Source: Mesorhizobium sp. SARCC-RB16n (lineage in GTDB: Bacteria; Pseudomonadota; Alphaproteobacteria; Rhizobiales; Rhizobiaceae). From it: a stretch of 44,604 nt of DNA. The notes under the pieces were generated by a model. That model was given only the letters and a program-made list of their open reading frames with translations, had not been told where the DNA came from and did no database searches. Made by a program: the position numbers and the translations under genes. Shown piece after piece: positions 34,047 to 42,123 of the stretch (within the stretch, counting starts at the first letter, position 1; each line of letters starts with the position of its first letter). The DNA is taken from positions 1-44,604 of the forward strand of contig NZ_ML703313.1 in the NCBI RefSeq assembly GCF_008520305.1, written 5' to 3'.

Positions 34047-35843
34047 TCAGCCGTTTGGCTTGATGACGCGATAGAGTTCCAGGGGGCTACCCCTGGTCTC
34101 TGCCACCGGCTCCAGCCAATCGGGCACGCTGCCGCGCATTAGTGCGGCCAGGAAGCCATTCGGCGCCTTGGCCGCGAACAGCCGGCTTTCCGGGTTGTCG
34201 CGGCACAGCGCGACAAGGCCGACATGGTGGCTTTCGACGATGGCTTTGGCGTCGGCGGACGAGCCCAGCAAGGCATCGAACACGAGCAGGTTTCCAGCGA
34301 CGTTGCGATGGTAGGGCCCGGCGAACACACGATGACCGGTGAAGGCGAGGATCGGCGAGCCAAGATTGGAGATGGCAAGGACCGTTGTGGGGGCCATCGC
34401 GCCAAGCACGGCGAACGAGGCCTTGCTGTTGCAGGGTGCATCGATGCTGGCGTCCGTGGCGGGTGCTGCGGTTGCGAAGGCGCTCGATGCGGCCTCGGCG
34501 GCACCCGACCAGATGGCATTGACGGAGATCAACCAGGCCGCGGCCATCCTGAGCACGGAACCGCTGGACGGGCTGGCCTCCGCCCGCTGCCGCCATTTTG
34601 CGATCCAGGCCGAAAGCGGGATCACGGCGAAGGCGATGGAGAAGGTCGAGCCGCGCACTTCCCAGGCGCTGACCAGGACTGCCACCATCAGCAGCGCGGC
34701 GACGAGGCTGTCCTGGCGTCGCCAGCCGCCATGGCTGAAGTGGAGCGCCATCAGGACGATCGCCACCAGGGGCGTGGCAAAACGTGCCACGGCCCTTGCC
34801 GGATCGTCGGCGACGAGCTGAACGATCGACTGTGCCTCCTCGATATAGCCGAGCCACATCTGCTGCAGGCGCGGGTCGAGGTGGGCATAGGGCGCCGCCA
34901 GACACTGCGGAAACAGGAGCCCAATAACGAGAGAGAGAACGACGGCAAGCAGGCCAAGCGACATAAGGCGCCGGGCGGCCGTCGCATTGGCGGCCTGCCA
35001 TGAAGCAATGATTGCTAGACCGGTGCCGGCAAGACCTGTGACGGCGAACTGCACGACCGAGAACGTGTCGCACTGGGCCTGGCCCCAGGACGACATCGGG
35101 CTGGTAGCGGCGAAGACGAGAGCCGAGGCGCCGGCAACGCCAAGGCCGAAATCCCTGGCGATCAGCCTTTCACCCTCCCGATTGCCGAGAAACAGCAGTG
35201 CGACGACGGCGCCGAGGGCTCCGGCATAGGGAGCGCTTTCCATGCCTATGGCCAGGGTCAGCGTGGCGCAAATGCCCGCGACAAGAGCGGCCGGCCGGTG
35301 CGTGGGCGCCTCGAGCAGCAAGGCGAGGCTGGCCAGCGTCAGCATCAGCTGGACATTGTGATGGTCGAGCGCGCCGGGACAAAAAATCCCAATGTAATAC
35401 AAGGCCGCGCCGCCGACGACGGCGGCGGGCAGCACGGCGGACGCGCCAGCGAAAGCGCGCGCGGCGCGGATGGTGAAGAAGACCGCCAACCAGAACTGCA
35501 GCGCAGGCCAGACTACTTGCACGATCTGTTCGGCCAAGGCGGCGCTGCCGGTCAGGGCCGAAGCGGCAAGGATGCTCAGCGCCAGCGGCGCGTCGAGCAG
35601 CCGCGACCAGTGCATGACGAAGCCGCCCTCCAGTCCCATCCTGTACTGGTGCAAGTCGAACCAGCCCTGGCCGGCCAGCAGGTCGCGGACTTCGACCAGT
35701 TGCAGCAGGCTGTCATTGTCGCCCGCCGGATTGGCAAGTTGCGGGAATCCCTGCTGCGCCTCGAGCGCCAGCAGCAGCAAGGCGGCAAGCAGCGCGAACG
35801 CGATATCGGACTTCCAGGTGGAAGTTCCCCTTGCTGTGCCCAT
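34047..35843 (-). CDS. Polytopic membrane protein, GT-C glycosyltransferase-like
   Basis: The protein has 598 residues and about 10-12 hydrophobic segments between residues 10 and 480, then a soluble C-terminal part outside the membrane (about 490-598). The first external loop holds DNDSLLQLVEVRDLLAGQGWFDL and YRM...HWSRLLDAPLAL, an acidic, aromatic loop like that of GT-C enzymes that use polyprenyl-phosphate sugars. The ATG at 35843 is used; a far longer in-frame reading upstream runs over the divergent GT2 gene and is rejected. Next to a GT2 and a GtrA protein, it is the likely periplasmic transferase of a Gtr-like set. Acceptor and sugar are unknown. Confidence 0.75.
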   Translation of the reverse strand: MGTARGTSTWKSDIAFALLAALLLLALEAQQGFPQLANPAGDNDSLLQLVEVRDLLAGQGWFDLHQYRMGLEGGFVMHWSRLLDAPLALSILAASALTGSAALAEQIVQVVWPALQFWLAVFFTIRAARAFAGASAVLPAAVVGGAALYYIGIFCPGALDHHNVQLMLTLASLALLLEAPTHRPAALVAGICATLTLAIGMESAPYAGALGAVVALLFLGNREGERLIARDFGLGVAGASALVFAATSPMSSWGQAQCDTFSVVQFAVTGLAGTGLAIIASWQAANATAARRLMSLGLLAVVLSLVIGLLFPQCLAAPYAHLDPRLQQMWLGYIEEAQSIVQLVADDPARAVARFATPLVAIVLMALHFSHGGWRRQDSLVAALLMVAVLVSAWEVRGSTFSIAFAVIPLSAWIAKWRQRAEASPSSGSVLRMAAAWLISVNAIWSGAAEAASSAFATAAPATDASIDAPCNSKASFAVLGAMAPTTVLAISNLGSPILAFTGHRVFAGPYHRNVAGNLLVFDALLGSSADAKAIVESHHVGLVALCRDNPESRLFAAKAPNGFLAALMRGSVPDWLEPVAETRGSPLELYRVIKPNG

Positions 35844-35978
35844 CCGATCGCCCTTGGCGGGAATGCCGGGCCTTTCCAGACCAATCGACACTCGTGAAGT
35901 CAGCCTTAAACCTAGCCTTAACGGCTTCAATAAATAGTAAAACCGCCTGAACGCGGCCGGCTTCCGGAGCGCGACCGC

Positions 35979-37001
35979 ATGGTCGACAAGGCATCGGAGA
36001 CGAAAATGCCGCAAGACATCAGCCATGAACCCATCATCGCCGTGCTCCTGCCTTGCTACAATGAGGAGCTGACCATCGCCGAGGTGGTGCGGCGATTCCG
36101 CGAGACGCTGCCGGCGGCAACCATCTATGTCTACGACAACAATTCGAAGGATCTGACGGCCCTGCGCGCCCGCGCGGCCGGCGCCATCGTGGTTCGCGAG
36201 CCGCGCCAGGGCAAGGGCAATGTGGTGCGGCGGATGTTCGCCGACATCGACGCCGACATCTATGTGATGGCCGACGGCGACGGCACTTATGCGCCCGACG
36301 ACGCGCCGCAGCTGATCAACACGCTCTTGACCGAGCGGTCCGACATGGTGGTGGGCACCAGACGCGGCGTCACCGACGATGCCGGCCGCGCCGGCCATGC
36401 CTTCGGCAACCGTGTCTTCAACAGTCTCTACAAATGGTTGTTCGGCAGCGATTTCACCGACATCTTCTCCGGCTACCGCGTCTTTACCAGGCGTTTCGTC
36501 AAGAGCTTTCCCGCCGTCTCCGGCGGCTTCGAGATCGAGACCGAAATGTCGGTGCACGCCTCGCAGCTCAAATTGCCGATCAGCGAAATCGCGCTCGATT
36601 ACGGCCACCGGCCGGAAGGGTCGTCGTCGAAACTGTCGACCTTCCGCGACGGCGCCCGGATCCTGTGGATGTTCGCCATGCTGATGAAGGAGACGCAGCC
36701 GCTGCGCTTCTTCGGCGTCTTTTCGCTGTTCTTCCTGGCCTCGAGCCTGTTCCTGATGGCGCCGGTGCTGGTCGAATTCGCCGAAACCGGCCTCGTTCCG
36801 CGCATGCCGACATGGGTGCTGTCGGTCGGCCTGCTGCTTCTTTCCATGCTGGCGGCGGTGACAGGGCTGATCCTCGATTCGGTCTCGCGTGGGCGCGCCG
36901 AACAGAAGCGGATCTTCTATCTCTCCATGCCTTCGGGCCGTGTCGAGCGCCGCCAGGGCGACGTGGTTCAGAAGCCGGGCAAGGCCTCGCGCGCGGCCTG
37001 A
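35979..37001 (+). CDS. Family 2 glycosyltransferase with C-terminal membrane anchors (GtrB/DPM1-like)
   Basis: The 340-residue protein has a GT-A catalytic domain. PCYNEELTIAEVVRRF (about residues 25-40) is the nucleotide-sugar site, VYDNNSKD (about 51-58) and MADGDGTYAPDDA (about 90-102) carry the DxD motif. FSGYRVFTRRFVKSFP is also typical of DPM1/GtrB enzymes. Two hydrophobic segments follow (about 245-270 and 275-300). Such enzymes load a sugar onto polyprenyl phosphate at the inner face of the membrane. GtrA starts 3 nt downstream, and the GT-C protein is divergent (135 nt away). Confidence 0.92.
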   Translation: MVDKASETKMPQDISHEPIIAVLLPCYNEELTIAEVVRRFRETLPAATIYVYDNNSKDLTALRARAAGAIVVREPRQGKGNVVRRMFADIDADIYVMADGDGTYAPDDAPQLINTLLTERSDMVVGTRRGVTDDAGRAGHAFGNRVFNSLYKWLFGSDFTDIFSGYRVFTRRFVKSFPAVSGGFEIETEMSVHASQLKLPISEIALDYGHRPEGSSSKLSTFRDGARILWMFAMLMKETQPLRFFGVFSLFFLASSLFLMAPVLVEFAETGLVPRMPTWVLSVGLLLLSMLAAVTGLILDSVSRGRAEQKRIFYLSMPSGRVERRQGDVVQKPGKASRAA

Positions 37002-37004
37002 CCG

Positions 37005-37379
37005 ATGCAACGCGTGGTCCGCTTTGTCTTCGCAGGCGGCATCGGCTTCGTCACTGATGCGGCCGCACTCTGGCTGCTGCTCGCCGTCACGCCGCTCGGG
37101 CCCTTCGTCAGCCGCATCCTGTCGATCGGCTTTGCGCTCTGCGTCACCTGGCAGATCAACCGGCATCTGACCTTCTCGCCGTCGAGCAGGGGAATGACTC
37201 GGGAGGGCGCCCGTTATGGCGGCGTCGGCGTCGCCACCAGCATCGTCAACTATGCTGTCTACTCGGCCATCCTGTTCGCGGTGCCGGCAACCTCGCCTCT
37301 CATCGCTCTCGCCATCGCTTCGCTGGTGGCCATGACGCTGTCCTTCCTGGGCTACTCGCGGCTGGTCTTCGACCGTTAA
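37005..37379 (+). CDS. GtrA-like flippase family protein
   Basis: The 124-residue protein has four membrane segments (about 4-26, 34-52, 69-90 and 97-117). The first contains FVFAGGIGFVTDAAALWLLL and the second ends WQINRHLTFS, which is the GtrA hallmark (W.xNR.xTF). Members are thought to flip polyprenyl-linked sugars to the outer face. It is 3 nt after the GT2 gene and probably translated from the same message. Confidence 0.92.
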   Translation: MQRVVRFVFAGGIGFVTDAAALWLLLAVTPLGPFVSRILSIGFALCVTWQINRHLTFSPSSRGMTREGARYGGVGVATSIVNYAVYSAILFAVPATSPLIALAIASLVAMTLSFLGYSRLVFDR

Positions 37380-37392
37380 CGGCGTGGCCCGA

Positions 37393-37421
37393 TTGGCAGA
37401 TGGCGCCGCGACCCTTATATC
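37393..37421 (+). promoter_or_regulatory. Possible gshB promoter
   Basis: TTGGCA (37393-37398, five of six consensus bases) and TATATC (37416-37421, four of six) are 17 nt apart. The leader would be about 23 nt to the ATG at 37451. Confidence 0.4.
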
Positions 37422-37450
37422 GCTTGCGTTGACTGCGCTGGGGATCCGCC

Positions 37451-38395
37451 ATGAAGCTGAAAATCGCCGTCCAGATGGACCATGTCTCCACCGTGTCGAT
37501 CGCCGGCGACACTTCGTTCGCGCTCTCGCTGGAAGCGCAGCGGCGCGGCCATCAATTGTTCCACTATACGCCCGACCGGCTGTCGCTGCGCGACGGCAGG
37601 GTGTTTGCCCGCATCGAAGAGATGACGGTGCGTGACGAGAAGGGCAGCCACTATTCGCTGGGCGAGAAGGTGCGAACCGACCTGTCGGAGATGGACGTCG
37701 TCCTGCTGCGCCAGGACCCGCCCTTCGACATGAACTACATCACCACGACCCACATCCTCGAGCGCATCCATCCGAAGACGCTGGTCGTCAACGACCCGGC
37801 CTGGGTGCGCAACAGCCCGGAAAAGATCTTCGTCACCGAGTTTTCCGACCTGATGCCGGACACGCTGATCACCAAGGATCCGCTCGAGGTCGCCGCCTTC
37901 CGCAAGGAGTTCGGCGACATCATCGTCAAGCCGCTCTACGGCAATGGCGGCGCCGGCATCTTCCATCTGCTGGAAGCCGACCGCAACCTCGCCTCGCTGC
38001 TTGAAATGTTCGGCCAGCTGTTTCGCGAGCCCTATATCGTGCAGCGCTACCTGAAGGACGTGCGCAAGGGCGACAAGCGCATCATCCTGATCGACGGCGA
38101 GCCGGTCGGCGCCATCAACCGGGTGCCGGCCGAGCACGATTCGCGTTCCAACATGCATGTCGGCGGCCGCGCCGAGAAAACCGAGCTGACGGCGCGCGAG
38201 CGCGAGATCTGCGCCCGCATCGGGCCGTCGCTCAGGGAACGCGGCTTCATCCTGGTCGGCATCGATGTCATCGGTGACTACATGACCGAGATCAACGTCA
38301 CCTCGCCGACGGGCGTGCGCGAAGTGCAACGCTTCGGCGGCGCCGACATCGCCAGCCTGTTCTGGGACGCGGTGGAAGCGAAGCGCGGGAAATAG
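37451..38395 (+). CDS. gshB: Glutathione synthetase
   Basis: The 314-residue ATP-grasp enzyme joins gamma-glutamylcysteine and glycine. It shows the family start [22 protein letters not shown] (about residues 4-25), [18 protein letters not shown] (about 78-95), the Gly-rich ATP loop [11 protein letters not shown] (about 159-169) and the metal-binding ENVTSPTG equivalent [13 protein letters not shown] (about 279-291) with Glu and Asn intact. The length equals that of E. coli GshB (about 316). It lies 71 nt after gtrA-like and may have its own promoter. Confidence 0.98.
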   Translation: MKLKIAVQMDHVSTVSIAGDTSFALSLEAQRRGHQLFHYTPDRLSLRDGRVFARIEEMTVRDEKGSHYSLGEKVRTDLSEMDVVLLRQDPPFDMNYITTTHILERIHPKTLVVNDPAWVRNSPEKIFVTEFSDLMPDTLITKDPLEVAAFRKEFGDIIVKPLYGNGGAGIFHLLEADRNLASLLEMFGQLFREPYIVQRYLKDVRKGDKRIILIDGEPVGAINRVPAEHDSRSNMHVGGRAEKTELTAREREICARIGPSLRERGFILVGIDVIGDYMTEINVTSPTGVREVQRFGGADIASLFWDAVEAKRGK

Positions 38396-38405
38396 CGCCT
38401 ACGTC

Positions 38406-38780
38406 CTACGACGGCCTGGCATACTGTTCGGCGCTCATGACTTCGATGCAGGTGAAACGTTCGTTGCCTTCCACCCAGGCGTCGTGGCCCGGCGGAATTG
38501 TATAGGACGTGCCCTGCTCGAAAGTTTTCTGGGTTCCGTCATTCATCTTGATGGTGATGGTTCCCGATACGACGTAGCCGACATGCGAAACCTGACAGCT
38601 GTCGGTCTTGACGACCGGCTTCACGCATTCCGACCATTTCCAGCCCGGCTCCATGTTGAGCCGGCCCAGCGTATAGCCGGGAAGGCGCACCACTTCGACG
38701 CGCGTCTTGTTCGGCGTGCGAACTTCATCCGGGCTGTTGTGAGACTTGGATGCTAATTTGGTGACTTCAACACCGGCCAT
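38406..38780 (-). CDS. Cupin-domain protein
   Basis: The 124-residue protein has a single cupin barrel. Motif 1 is PGWKWSECVKPVV... SHVGYVVSGTITIKM (about residues 40-73) and motif 2 is SYTIPPGHDAWVEGNERFTCIEVM (about 87-110, with PPGHD). One usual metal histidine in motif 1 is not evident at the standard site, so metal binding is uncertain. The ATG at 38780 has GGGGAGGATG before it; a longer in-frame reading is rejected. It stands alone and is convergent with gshB. Function unknown. Confidence 0.88.
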   Translation of the reverse strand: MAGVEVTKLASKSHNSPDEVRTPNKTRVEVVRLPGYTLGRLNMEPGWKWSECVKPVVKTDSCQVSHVGYVVSGTITIKMNDGTQKTFEQGTSYTIPPGHDAWVEGNERFTCIEVMSAEQYARPS

Positions 38781-38869
38781 GTCATCCTCCCCTGTACTCG
38801 ACGCGGAGCCTGACGTTGCGATTGTCGGAACCGCGGCCGGATTCATATCCCATTTCGGGCCCGCATACA

Positions 38870-38875
38870 ATTATA
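38870..38875 (-). promoter_or_regulatory. Possible -10 box for the cupin gene
   Basis: The minus strand reads TATAAT exactly, in a locally AT-rich patch. No good -35 box sits at the expected distance, so the promoter may be activator-dependent or the match may be chance. Confidence 0.35.
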
Positions 38876-39168
38876 AGCAATCGCTAAAATACGTGACGCC
38901 GAATGTGCCCGTCCCTCTCCGACGGCGCCGAGCCGAGCAGCCTGTTTTCATTTTGTCTTAACCATGTTCCGCTTTTTGCAACCTCATACAAACGCGGTGC
39001 AACCAGGACGCTTACAGGTTCCGGTGCTGTTCCTGATTTGATCAGAGGCCAGTAGAAGACTCGCGGGCAAACCAAGGTACGGCGGGCTGGCCTCTCCCAC
39101 AACATTCGCCCGCCCTCTTTGTTCATGTAATGTTCTTGCCCTGGGCTGAAATCTGTGGTTGTCTTGCG

Positions 39169-39196
39169 TTGACGTCGCTCGCGGCCTGTTTACAAA
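39169..39196 (+). promoter_or_regulatory. Possible yifB promoter
   Basis: TTGACG (39169-39174, five of six) and TACAAA (39191-39196, four of six) are 16 nt apart. Transcription would begin near 39203, with GGGGGCGG upstream of the ATG at 39229. Confidence 0.4.
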
Positions 39197-39228
39197 GGCT
39201 GGGGGGGCGACGGCATCGGGGGCGGAAT

Positions 39229-40761
39229 ATGGTGGCGCGGGTTCGTACGGTCGCTTTCCAGGGCATCGAGGCCGTGCCGGTCGACGTGCAGGTGATGATC
39301 GCGCCCGGCAAGGTCAACATGCACATCGTCGGCCTGCCGGACAAGGCGGTGGCCGAGAGCCGCGAGCGGGTCCAGGCCGCCCTTCATGCATCGGGCCTGT
39401 CGATGCCGTCGAAGAAAGTGACCGTCAATCTGGCGCCGGCCGACCTGCCAAAGGAAGGCAGTCACTACGATCTGCCGATCGCGCTCGGCCTGATGGCAGC
39501 ACTTGGCGCCATTCCGGGCGACATGCTGGCCGGCTATGTCGTGCTCGGCGAACTGTCGCTCGACGGCACGATCGCCGCGGTCGCCGGTGCCTTGCCGGCG
39601 GCGATCGGCGCCAATGCCGAGGGCAAGGGCCTGATCTGCCCCTTCGCCTGCGGGCCGGAGGCGGCCTGGGCCGGCAAGGATTTTGATATCCTCGCGCCGC
39701 GCAGCCTGATTGCCATCGCCAATCATTTCCGCGGCACGCAGGTGCTGTCGCGTCCCGAGGCCGGCATCCATGCCTCGGCGCGCGACCTGCCCGACCTTGC
39801 CGACATCAAGGGCCAGGAGACGGCGAAGCGAGCGCTGGAGGTCGCGGCCGCCGGCGGCCACAACCTGCTGATGATCGGCCCGCCGGGCTCCGGAAAATCG
39901 ATGCTGGCGCAGCGTCTGCCGTCGATCCTGCCGCCGCTGGCGCCGAAGGAATTGCTCGAAGTCTCGATGATCGCCTCGGTGGCGGGCGAGCTCGGCGAAG
40001 GCAAGCTGACCGACCGGCGGCCGTTCCGCGCCCCGCACCACTCGGCCTCGATGGCGGCGATGGTCGGCGGCGGCATACGTGCGCGGCCGGGCGAGGTGTC
40101 GCTGGCCCATCACGGCGTGCTGTTCCTCGACGAGTTCCCCGAATTCACGCCGCAGACGCTCGATGCGCTGCGCCAGCCGCTTGAGACCGGCGACTGCATG
40201 ATCGCGCGCGCCAACCACCGCGTCACCTATCCGGCGCGCATCCAGCTGGTGGCGGCGATGAACCCGTGCCGCTGCGGCATGGCCGGCGAGCCGGGCTATC
40301 GCTGCCTGCGCGGCGAGCGTTGCCGCACCGACTACCAGGCGCGCATCTCAGGCCCGCTGCTCGACCGCATCGATCTCAGGATCGAAGTGCCGGCGGTCTC
40401 GGCTAGCGACCTGATCCGGCCCGATCGGGCAGAGAAGAGCGCCGAAGTTGCACTCCGCGTCGGCCGCGCGCGCACCCTCCAGCGCGAGCGCTTCGAACGG
40501 CTCGGCGTCAGCAGCGCCACCACCAACGCGCATTGCGCGCCGGCTGTCATCGAGGCGATCGCCATGCCCGATGCCGCCGGCCTGTCGCTGCTCAAGGATG
40601 CCAGCGAAAAGCTCGCCTTTTCCGCACGGGCCTATCACCGGGTCCTGAAAGTCGCGAGAACGCTGGCCGATCTCGACGCCAGCGAGACCGTCGGCCGCAT
40701 CCATCTGGCCGAGGCGATTTCATACCGCATGAGCTCGGAGCGGGTTGCGCAGGCGGCGTAG
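39229..40761 (+). CDS. yifB: YifB/ComM family Mg-chelatase-like AAA+ ATPase
   Basis: The 510-residue protein begins with a Lon-S5-like domain (VRTVAFQGIEAVPVDVQVMI, VGLPDKAVAESRERVQAAL, about residues 4-160). The AAA+ core has Walker A GPPGSGKSM (about 219-227), HHSASMAAMVGGG, Walker B VLFLDEFPEF (about 298-307), and the cysteine cluster MNPCRCGMAGEPGYRCLRGERC. A Mg-chelatase C-terminal domain follows. ComM of naturally transformable bacteria is a hexameric helicase that aids branch migration in recombination. The ATG at 39229 is preferred (GGGGGCGG upstream); an earlier in-frame ATG at 39130 precedes the promoter candidate. Standalone gene. Confidence 0.95.
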   Translation: MVARVRTVAFQGIEAVPVDVQVMIAPGKVNMHIVGLPDKAVAESRERVQAALHASGLSMPSKKVTVNLAPADLPKEGSHYDLPIALGLMAALGAIPGDMLAGYVVLGELSLDGTIAAVAGALPAAIGANAEGKGLICPFACGPEAAWAGKDFDILAPRSLIAIANHFRGTQVLSRPEAGIHASARDLPDLADIKGQETAKRALEVAAAGGHNLLMIGPPGSGKSMLAQRLPSILPPLAPKELLEVSMIASVAGELGEGKLTDRRPFRAPHHSASMAAMVGGGIRARPGEVSLAHHGVLFLDEFPEFTPQTLDALRQPLETGDCMIARANHRVTYPARIQLVAAMNPCRCGMAGEPGYRCLRGERCRTDYQARISGPLLDRIDLRIEVPAVSASDLIRPDRAEKSAEVALRVGRARTLQRERFERLGVSSATTNAHCAPAVIEAIAMPDAAGLSLLKDASEKLAFSARAYHRVLKVARTLADLDASETVGRIHLAEAISYRMSSERVAQAA

Positions 40762-40965
40762 AAGACCGCGCCACTGAGCACGACATCGCCGGCGGTCGGC
40801 GCGCGCGGCGGCGCCAAGAACTGGTTATCTCCTTGCAAATGTAAAAGGTTAATTATCGAACTTCTGTTAGCTGCCTGCTGTGGCGCTCGAAGCGTTCGGA
40901 TCATGGCGCGGTCTTGACGCCTGGTTGGCGCCCATTCGTCACTAAGCTCTCTCAGGTTTTGCAAC

Positions 40966-42069
40966 ATGCCCTCTTCGAGAAGCAGCCTCGACGGACTTCG
41001 GACCGACCAACTGGACGGCCTCAGATTTCTGGCATTCGCCATGGTGTTCTTCAGCCACTTTTCGGCGCCTGCCGAATACAGCTCGGTTGTCATGGTTCAA
41101 AGACAAGGATGGGTTGGGGTCGAGATATTCTTTGCCCTATCCAGTTTTTTGCTCTTTCGGCTCTTCGAACAGGAGCGGACCAGAACTGGAAGAATTTCCA
41201 TCTCCCAATTCTTCGTACGAAGGCTGCTGCGCATCTATCCGCTGATGGTGCTCTTTCCGCTTGCGATGCTGCTCGCCTATGGTCCCCAGAACCCGGCTGC
41301 CTATGGGTGGCTTCTTGGCCTGGTCTCGTTTGTCGGCAACTACATCGCCTGGTTTCCGGACAATTGGTCGTCGATCCAATACACCGCCCAGCTCTGGTCT
41401 CTGCCCTATGAGTTCCAAATCTACCTGCTGCTGCCGCTTCTCTTCCTCCTGTATCTCAGCGTTGGTAGGCACGCCCTTGCCACCGGTTTGCTTTGCCTTC
41501 TTCCATTGTGTCTGCTTGGAAGGGTGGCGTTCGCGTTGAGTGGAGTGTCAACTCAGGCGGTCTATATGACGCCGCTCTTGAGGCCTGAATCGACAATCGT
41601 GGGAATCCTCGTTGCAATGGGCCTGACCAGGAGACTACTGCTGCCGCTGGTCGCGGCTGTATTTCTCTCGAGCGGGATCGGGCTGATTTTCCTGCCCTAT
41701 ATTCACACCCCCGTCGGGTCGGTTCTGGTCTATATCCCGGCCGGGCTTTTTGCTGGCTCACTGCTTCATATGGCGCTGCATGTGCAAAACGTCGCACGCC
41801 TGCTGCGCTGGCCACCGCTATCCTATCTCGGGACGATTTCCTTCGGCCTCTACGTTTTCCATACTTGGTCATTCGATCAGGGCAAGGCTCTGATGCAGAT
41901 GGCCCACATCCCGGAAAGCTATGCCATTTCTTGCCTGGCAGGCTTGGCACATTGCATTTTGGCGGCATCGTTGAGCTACCGTATCCTGGAGCAGCCGCTT
42001 CTCCGGCTGAAGCCACGCCGCAGCCATCCTGAATCCGTCCAAGATGATGCGGTGGCGGCAAACGCGTGA
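40966..42069 (+). CDS. Acyltransferase family 3 membrane protein
   Basis: The 367-residue protein has about ten membrane segments and the acyltransferase-3 start LDGLRFLAFAMVFFSHF (residues 17-33, with the catalytic-type histidine), then FFALSSFLLFRLFEQE and FFVRRLLRIYPLM (the R-x10-H and RxxR-type features of the family). Late segments include LGTISFGLYVFHTWS. Such proteins transfer acetyl or other acyl groups to surface polysaccharide or lipid. The gene is less GC-rich than its neighbours and lies alone between yifB and glcB, so recent acquisition is possible. Acceptor unknown. Confidence 0.93.
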   Translation: MPSSRSSLDGLRTDQLDGLRFLAFAMVFFSHFSAPAEYSSVVMVQRQGWVGVEIFFALSSFLLFRLFEQERTRTGRISISQFFVRRLLRIYPLMVLFPLAMLLAYGPQNPAAYGWLLGLVSFVGNYIAWFPDNWSSIQYTAQLWSLPYEFQIYLLLPLLFLLYLSVGRHALATGLLCLLPLCLLGRVAFALSGVSTQAVYMTPLLRPESTIVGILVAMGLTRRLLLPLVAAVFLSSGIGLIFLPYIHTPVGSVLVYIPAGLFAGSLLHMALHVQNVARLLRWPPLSYLGTISFGLYVFHTWSFDQGKALMQMAHIPESYAISCLAGLAHCILAASLSYRILEQPLLRLKPRRSHPESVQDDAVAANA

Positions 42070-42123
42070 TCTTGCACAGCTACAGCGCATCTGCGGCGGA
42101 CCGGGCCGAGATGGCGCGCCAGT

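Larger units (their letters stand above)
38781..39228. other. Divergent intergenic region between the cupin gene and yifB
   Basis: These 448 nt contain no gene I can support. A perfect -10 box TATAAT lies at 38870-38875 on the minus strand, 95 nt before the cupin start. A plus-strand promoter candidate lies at 39169-39196. The remainder has no clear structure. Confidence 0.6.

Noticed and set aside
35844-37166. Extension of the GT-C gene far upstream on the minus strand
   Set aside because: It would run antisense over the GT2 and GtrA genes, and its composition changes sharply before the membrane protein starts at 35843.
38884-39126. Small minus-strand ORF of 80 codons upstream of the cupin gene
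   Set aside because: No ribosome-binding site, no hydrophobic or domain pattern, and it covers probable promoter DNA.
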